Source: Selenomonas sp. AE3005 | GTDB taxonomy: Bacteria; Bacillota; Negativicutes; Selenomonadales; Selenomonadaceae | NCBI RefSeq assembly: GCF_905233635.1 | Contig: NZ_CAJODG010000002.1 | Coordinates: 1 to 64,000, forward strand | DNA length: 64,000 nt | Direction of reading: 5' to 3' | Shown here: piece by piece, positions 60,291 to 64,000 of the stretch | Layout of the letters: each line of letters opens with the position of its first letter | Position numbering within the stretch: the first letter of the stretch is position 1 | The notes under the pieces: model-generated | What the model was told of the DNA's origin: nothing | Databases searched by the model: none | The model's input: the letters and a program-made list of their open reading frames with translations, nothing else | Position numbers and translations under genes: made by a program

Positions 60291-60731
60291 ATGGAACTTG
60301 GTATTGAAGAAATCATGAAGATTCTGCCGCATCGTGCACCGATGCTGCTGGTGGATCGCATTATTGAAATAGACCCTTTTAAATCTGCTACGGGGATAAA
60401 AAATATCACCATGAATGAACCGCAGTTTAACGGTCATTTCCCGGGACATCCCATCATGCCCGGTGTGCTGATTTTGGAGGCGATGGCGCAGGTTGGCGGC
60501 GTAGCCATGCTCTATCCGGAAGAAAACCGTGGCAAGATTGCCATGTTCGGCGGCATGGAGAACATTAAGTTCAAACGCCCGGTAGTGCCTGGTGATCAGC
60601 TGGTAACCAAGGCTCATGTAGTACGTGTGCGCGGCGAGTTCGGTCTGCTGCATTGCGATGGCTATGTAGACGACCAGCTGGTGGCATCGGCGGATTTCAA
60701 GTTCGCCATGAAACGCGAATCTGAAATGTAA
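60291..60731 (+). CDS. fabZ: (3R)-hydroxyacyl-ACP dehydratase
   Basis: FabZ dehydrates 3-hydroxyacyl-ACP and so competes with lipid A synthesis for the same substrate. The 146-residue hot-dog protein has LPHRAPMLLVDRI at its start and the active-site HFPGHPIMPGVLILEAMAQVGG with catalytic His and Glu. The length is normal. It lies between lpxC and lpxA, the standard Negativicute and proteobacterial order. Confidence 0.96.
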   Translation: MELGIEEIMKILPHRAPMLLVDRIIEIDPFKSATGIKNITMNEPQFNGHFPGHPIMPGVLILEAMAQVGGVAMLYPEENRGKIAMFGGMENIKFKRPVVPGDQLVTKAHVVRVRGEFGLLHCDGYVDDQLVASADFKFAMKRESEM

Positions 60732-60753
60732 GCAGATGTCAATAAAGAATATT

Positions 60754-60797
60754 CTTTGCACAGCTGTTGAGTGCTGGGGAAACCAACAGGTGCAAAG
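60754..60797 (+). other. Intercistronic hairpin between fabZ and lpxA
   Basis: CTTTGCAC-AG-CTGTTG pairs with CAACAGGTGCAAAG with a two-base bulge. No T-run follows. It lies in the 123-base gap between fabZ and lpxA, where the rest of the operon is tightly packed. Confidence 0.6.
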
Positions 60798-60854
60798 AGC
60801 CTGCCGGCAGCATGGATAGAGTGGTGCCGGAGGATAGATTAAGGAGTTGTAGAA

Positions 60855-61682
60855 ATGAGTACTGAAAATATCAGTGCCGATGCGCATATACATGAAACCG
60901 CAGTCGTTGGCGAAGGTGCCAAAATCGCTGCCGGGGTGGATATTGGTCCGTACTCTGTCATTGGGCCCGACGTGGAAATCGGGGAAGGCACAGTGATAGG
61001 TCCCCATGTGGTCATTCATGGCTGGACAAAAATCGGCAAAGAATGTCATATTTTCCAGGGTGCCTCCATCGGTGAAGTGCCGCAGGATTTGAAATTTAAA
61101 GGTGAAAAAAGCTATACCTTCATTGGTGACAGAACAACCATCCGCGAAGGGGCTACGGTTCATCGGGCCACAGGTGAAGGTGAAGAAACGCGTATTGGCA
61201 ATGACTGCCTGCTGATGGCGCTCACCCATGTTGCCCATAACTGTGTCATTGGCAACCGGGTTATCATGTCCAACCTGGCCAGCCTGGCCGGGCACGCGGT
61301 GGTAGAGGACCGTGCTGTTATCGGCGGCATGACGGGCGTACACCAGTTTGTAAAAATCGGCCGCAATGCCATGATTGGAGGCATGAGCCGTCTTACGCAG
61401 GACGTTGTGCCTTATACCATCGTTGCCGGCCAGCCGGCCAAAACAGTAGGGCTCAACAGCGTGGGTATTTCCCGGGCCGGCATTGATGTTACGGCCCGCA
61501 GACGGCTGAAACAGGCCTACAGAATGTTGTTCCGTTCCGGTTTGAGCCTGCAGAAGGCTGTGTCCATTATCGAACAGGAAATTCCCTCCTGTGAGGAAGT
61601 GGACCACCTGCTCCGTTTCCTGCGCAATGTAGACAGGGGCATCTGTCGTGAACGTCGTGGCGAATTCGGGAAAGACGAGTAA
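60855..61682 (+). CDS. lpxA: UDP-N-acetylglucosamine acyltransferase
   Basis: LpxA makes the first acylated precursor of lipid A. The 275-residue protein is a left-handed beta-helix of hexapeptide repeats, with the catalytic His in LMALTHVAHNCVIGN near residue 125 and the family C-terminal helical domain after residue 200. The length is slightly above the 262 of E. coli. It is followed by lpxI. Confidence 0.96.
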   Translation: MSTENISADAHIHETAVVGEGAKIAAGVDIGPYSVIGPDVEIGEGTVIGPHVVIHGWTKIGKECHIFQGASIGEVPQDLKFKGEKSYTFIGDRTTIREGATVHRATGEGEETRIGNDCLLMALTHVAHNCVIGNRVIMSNLASLAGHAVVEDRAVIGGMTGVHQFVKIGRNAMIGGMSRLTQDVVPYTIVAGQPAKTVGLNSVGISRAGIDVTARRRLKQAYRMLFRSGLSLQKAVSIIEQEIPSCEEVDHLLRFLRNVDRGICRERRGEFGKDE

Positions 61683-61711
61683 GTTTTAATTTTGAGGTGC
61701 GGAGGAATATC

Positions 61712-62515
61712 ATGGAGCGGATAGGACTTTTGGCCGGGATTGGCGCCCTGCCGGTAGAAATAGCGAGAGCAGCGAAGAAACTCGGCTACGAGGTTTACGC
61801 TGTAGCGCTCCTGAAGGAGACAGACCAGCGCCTCAGGGATTACGCCGATGACTATGAGGAAATCAATGTCCTCAAGGTGGGCAAGATTTTAAAACATCTA
61901 AAGAAAAATGACATTCACAAGGTGACGATGATTGGCAAGGTCACCAAGGAATTGTTGTTTGCCGGCAAGGCTCTGCCGGATTTGAAAGCCATGCAGATTT
62001 TGATGAAACTGCCCAACCGCAAGGATGATACGATTATGCTGGCGATTGTGGACGAGCTGAAAAAAATCGATGTAGAGGTTTTTGACCAGACGGCGCTGAT
62101 TCGTCAGTTAATGCCCGCCAAGGGCGTGCTGACCAAGCGTCAGCCGACGGCTGATGAGCTGAAGGATATGGAATTCGGCTTTAAGATGGCCAAGGAAATC
62201 GGCCGGATGGATGTCGGCCAGACCGTAGTGGTAAAAGACATGGCGGTCATGGCTTTGGAGGCCATCGAAGGGACTGATGCCTGCATTTTGCGGGGGGGCA
62301 AGCTGGCCGGTGGCGGTGCTGTGGTGGCCAAGGTCGCCAAGCCTGAACAGGATAACCGCTTTGATGTACCGACTGTGGGGCTGAAAACCCTGCAGATGAT
62401 GGTGGAAACCAAGGCCAGGGCGCTGGTTATTGAGGCTGAGGCTACCTTGCTCGTGGAAAGTGAAGAGGTCATCGCCTTAGCCGAGGCTAATGATATTACG
62501 ATTATGGCGATGTGA
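61712..62515 (+). CDS. lpxI: UDP-2,3-diacylglucosamine pyrophosphatase, LpxI type
   Basis: LpxI removes UMP from UDP-diacylglucosamine to give lipid X, the function performed by LpxH in E. coli. The 267-residue protein begins MERIGLLAGIGALPVEIARA and has the DUF1009 blocks KVTMIGKVTKELLF, KRQPTADELKDMEFGFKMAK and TDACILRGGKLAGGGAVVAKVAKP. It lacks the LpxH metallophosphoesterase motifs. Start 61712 follows GCGGAGG. The gene ends at a terminator. Confidence 0.94.
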   Translation: MERIGLLAGIGALPVEIARAAKKLGYEVYAVALLKETDQRLRDYADDYEEINVLKVGKILKHLKKNDIHKVTMIGKVTKELLFAGKALPDLKAMQILMKLPNRKDDTIMLAIVDELKKIDVEVFDQTALIRQLMPAKGVLTKRQPTADELKDMEFGFKMAKEIGRMDVGQTVVVKDMAVMALEAIEGTDACILRGGKLAGGGAVVAKVAKPEQDNRFDVPTVGLKTLQMMVETKARALVIEAEATLLVESEEVIALAEANDITIMAM

Positions 62516-62523
62516 TTTGGAAG

Positions 62524-62568
62524 AAAGATGCCGGGGATGTAAAAAAAAGGTGCCCGGTATCTTTTTTT
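62524..62568 (+). terminator. Intrinsic terminator after lpxI
   Basis: AAAGATGCCGGG pairs with CCCGGTATCTTT and is followed by TTTT. It separates lpxI from lpxB; TTAAAATAT just downstream could give lpxB its own promoter. Confidence 0.85.
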
Positions 62569-62618
62569 GTGTTAAAATATAGGATGGTTTAGTATTTACA
62601 CTTACAGGAGGTCAGCCC

Positions 62619-63761
62619 ATGAAAATAATGTTTTCAGCAGGGGAAGCATCAGGCGATGTACATGGCGAGAATATTGCCCGGGCCATTAAGGCTTTAGACC
62701 CGGCCGTGGAGCTTGTCGGCTTTGGCGGCAGCAGAATGGAAACAGCCGGCGTCCGCCTGTATAAAAATTTTGCTGAATACAGTGTTATGGGCGTTTGGGA
62801 GGTACTCGTAAACCTGCGGCGTCTGTATAAATTGTTGTCCGGTCTTACGGATTTTATGCGTGAGGAAAAGCCGGATATGCTGGTGCTGATTGATTATCCT
62901 GATTTTAACTGGCGGCTGGCCAAGAAAGCCAAGGCTTTAGGCATCCCGGTTTTTTCCTACATACCGCCTTCAGCCTGGGCCTGGCGCAAAGGCAGAGCGC
63001 AAAGCTGTGCTAGGATTGCTGATGAGTTTATCGCGATATTTCCGCATGAGCTGCCGGTCTACCAGGCCGCCGGAGCCAAGATTTCCTTTGTGGGCAATCC
63101 GCTGGTTGACGCTGTCCAGGCAGAAATGTCCCGGGACGAGGCCCGGCAATACTTTAAGATGCCGTCAGATAAAACGGTGGTGCTGCTGCTCCCCGGCAGC
63201 CGCAAGCAGGAGATAGAACTCCTGCTGCCTTATATGCTGGACGGGGCGAAAAAATTGCTGGCAGAAAAGCCGGCTACGGTATTTTATCTGCCGGTGGCCG
63301 ATACTGTCAGCCGGGAACGCATTGAGGAAATGATCGCAGTTGCCGGTGTGCCGGTAACTTTGGTCACGGAAAAGCGTTACAGCCTGATGGCGGCCGCTGA
63401 TGCGGCGATGGCTACGTCCGGGACAGTGGTGATGGAGGCCGCGCTTTTAGGGCTGCCCTGTGTAGTGCTCTATCGCCTCTCGGCTGTATCCTATGCCATT
63501 GGCAAACTGTTGGTGCATGTCGACAACTTCAGCCTGCCTAACATACTCTTAAACGAAAGTTTTCAAAGAGAACTTTTACAGGAGGAAGTCACGGCGGAAA
63601 ATATTGCGGCAGAGTTGAAGAAACTATATCCTGGGGAGGAACATCGCCGGGAAGTGCTGGCCAAACTGCAGGCCGCCTGCGAAAAGCTGGGGCCGCCGGG
63701 CGCAGCTGGGCGTGTGGCGCAGCGGATACTGGCGGCGGCCCGGGAATTTGCTGCCAAATAA
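62619..63761 (+). CDS. lpxB: Lipid A disaccharide synthase
   Basis: LpxB joins lipid X and UDP-diacylglucosamine. The 380-residue GT19 enzyme has MFSAGEASGDVHGENIARAI at its start, LVLIDYPDFNWRLAKKAK, LLLPGSRKQEIELLLP and MATSGTVVMEAALLGLPCVVLYR. The length is normal. AGGAGG precedes the ATG. The msbA gene begins 17 bases after the stop. Confidence 0.96.
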   Translation: MKIMFSAGEASGDVHGENIARAIKALDPAVELVGFGGSRMETAGVRLYKNFAEYSVMGVWEVLVNLRRLYKLLSGLTDFMREEKPDMLVLIDYPDFNWRLAKKAKALGIPVFSYIPPSAWAWRKGRAQSCARIADEFIAIFPHELPVYQAAGAKISFVGNPLVDAVQAEMSRDEARQYFKMPSDKTVVLLLPGSRKQEIELLLPYMLDGAKKLLAEKPATVFYLPVADTVSRERIEEMIAVAGVPVTLVTEKRYSLMAAADAAMATSGTVVMEAALLGLPCVVLYRLSAVSYAIGKLLVHVDNFSLPNILLNESFQRELLQEEVTAENIAAELKKLYPGEEHRREVLAKLQAACEKLGPPGAAGRVAQRILAAAREFAAK

Positions 63762-63778
63762 ATTAGTGAGGGAAATAC

Positions 63779-64000
63779 ATGAAGAATTATAAACGCCTTC
63801 TGCAATATATCAGGCCTTACCTGAAACGCCTGGGGCTGGCCATTGTCTGCATTGTAATTGCAGCGGCTTGTAACCTCTATCTGCCCTGGATTATCAAGGA
63901 TATGGTGGATAAGGTGCTGGCGGAAAAGGATATGGTGATGCTCTACGTTATCTGTGTGAGTATCGTGGTGGTATTCCTTATCCGCGGCATATTTTACTAT
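63779..64000 (+). CDS. msbA: MsbA-type lipid A flippase ABC transporter, 5' end only
   Basis: The window ends after 74 codons. The visible part starts MKNYKRLLQYIRPYLKRLGL and has the first membrane helix (AIVCIVIAAACNLYLPWII) and a second one beginning near residue 54 (MLYVICVSIVVVFLIRGIF). This is the N-terminus of an exporter with the ABC_membrane fold. Its place directly after lpxB fits MsbA, which flips lipid A across the inner membrane. The ATP-binding half lies beyond the window. Confidence 0.85.
   Translation, partial: MKNYKRLLQYIRPYLKRLGLAIVCIVIAAACNLYLPWIIKDMVDKVLAEKDMVMLYVICVSIVVVFLIRGIFYY

Overview
The window looks like chromosomal DNA from a diderm Firmicute of the class Negativicutes, most probably a Selenomonas-type anaerobe. 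Firmicute-style signals (AGGAGG ribosome sites, TTGACA-17-TATAAT promoters, Rho-independent terminators, PadR and PerR regulators, HD-GYP signalling) sit beside a complete outer-membrane and lipid A programme (mlaEFD, tolC, tamB, bamA, three Skp/OmpH-like genes, lpxD, lpxL/htrB, lpxC, fabZ, lpxA, lpxI, lpxB, msbA). Ferredoxin-linked 2-oxoacid oxidoreductase genes fit an anaerobe. The genus is inference.

Layout. 0-5.3 kb: a LysR regulator, a YheO/DauR-type regulator flanked by two identical 20-bp AT-only repeats, an N-terminally truncated PLP enzyme, a small secreted protein, a DUF389 membrane protein, and a membrane-protein remnant cut by an interspersed repeat. 5.3-7.8 kb (minus strand): panD, panC and a BASS-family transporter behind a long leader with an intrinsic terminator. 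7.8-14.7 kb: acyl-CoA ligase, iron alcohol dehydrogenase, an unknown secreted protein, a 0.6-kb non-coding block built of inverted repeats, PadR, and a Tat-exported phosphatase. 14.8-17.7 kb: purB-purA behind an attenuator-like leader. 17.7-32.3 kb: a sugar-use region with a CE2-like esterase, FGGY kinase plus araA, a pseudokinase/HD-GYP pair, a LacI regulator, and a YtfQRT-YjfF-type sugar ABC importer. One palindromic motif (ideal TGTGCTCGAGCACA) occurs in the promoter regions of the kinase/araA operon, the lacI gene and the importer, so these probably form one regulon.

32.4-36.8 kb: two paralogous double-glycine-leader peptides, a four-subunit ferredoxin-dependent 2-oxoacid oxidoreductase, and perR with its own operator. 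36.9-44 kb: a tandem CobT-CobT fusion behind tex, a large nested palindrome, ubiX, RNase HI and a dicarboxylate/amino acid symporter. 44.3-64 kb: a nearly continuous plus-strand envelope cluster. The Mla ABC complex carries an MlaD with an apparent C-terminal outer-membrane barrel; TolC, TamB, BamA and periplasmic chaperones follow; then the Raetz-pathway genes from lpxD to the start of msbA.

A repeat family of about 120-137 bp, with ATAACG/CGTTAT ends and two internal hairpins, occurs in four near-complete copies and one fragment. No rRNA, tRNA, CRISPR array, transposase or prophage gene was seen. The least explained items are the double-glycine peptide pair, the repeat family, the two palindromic non-coding regions and the leader of the pan operon.
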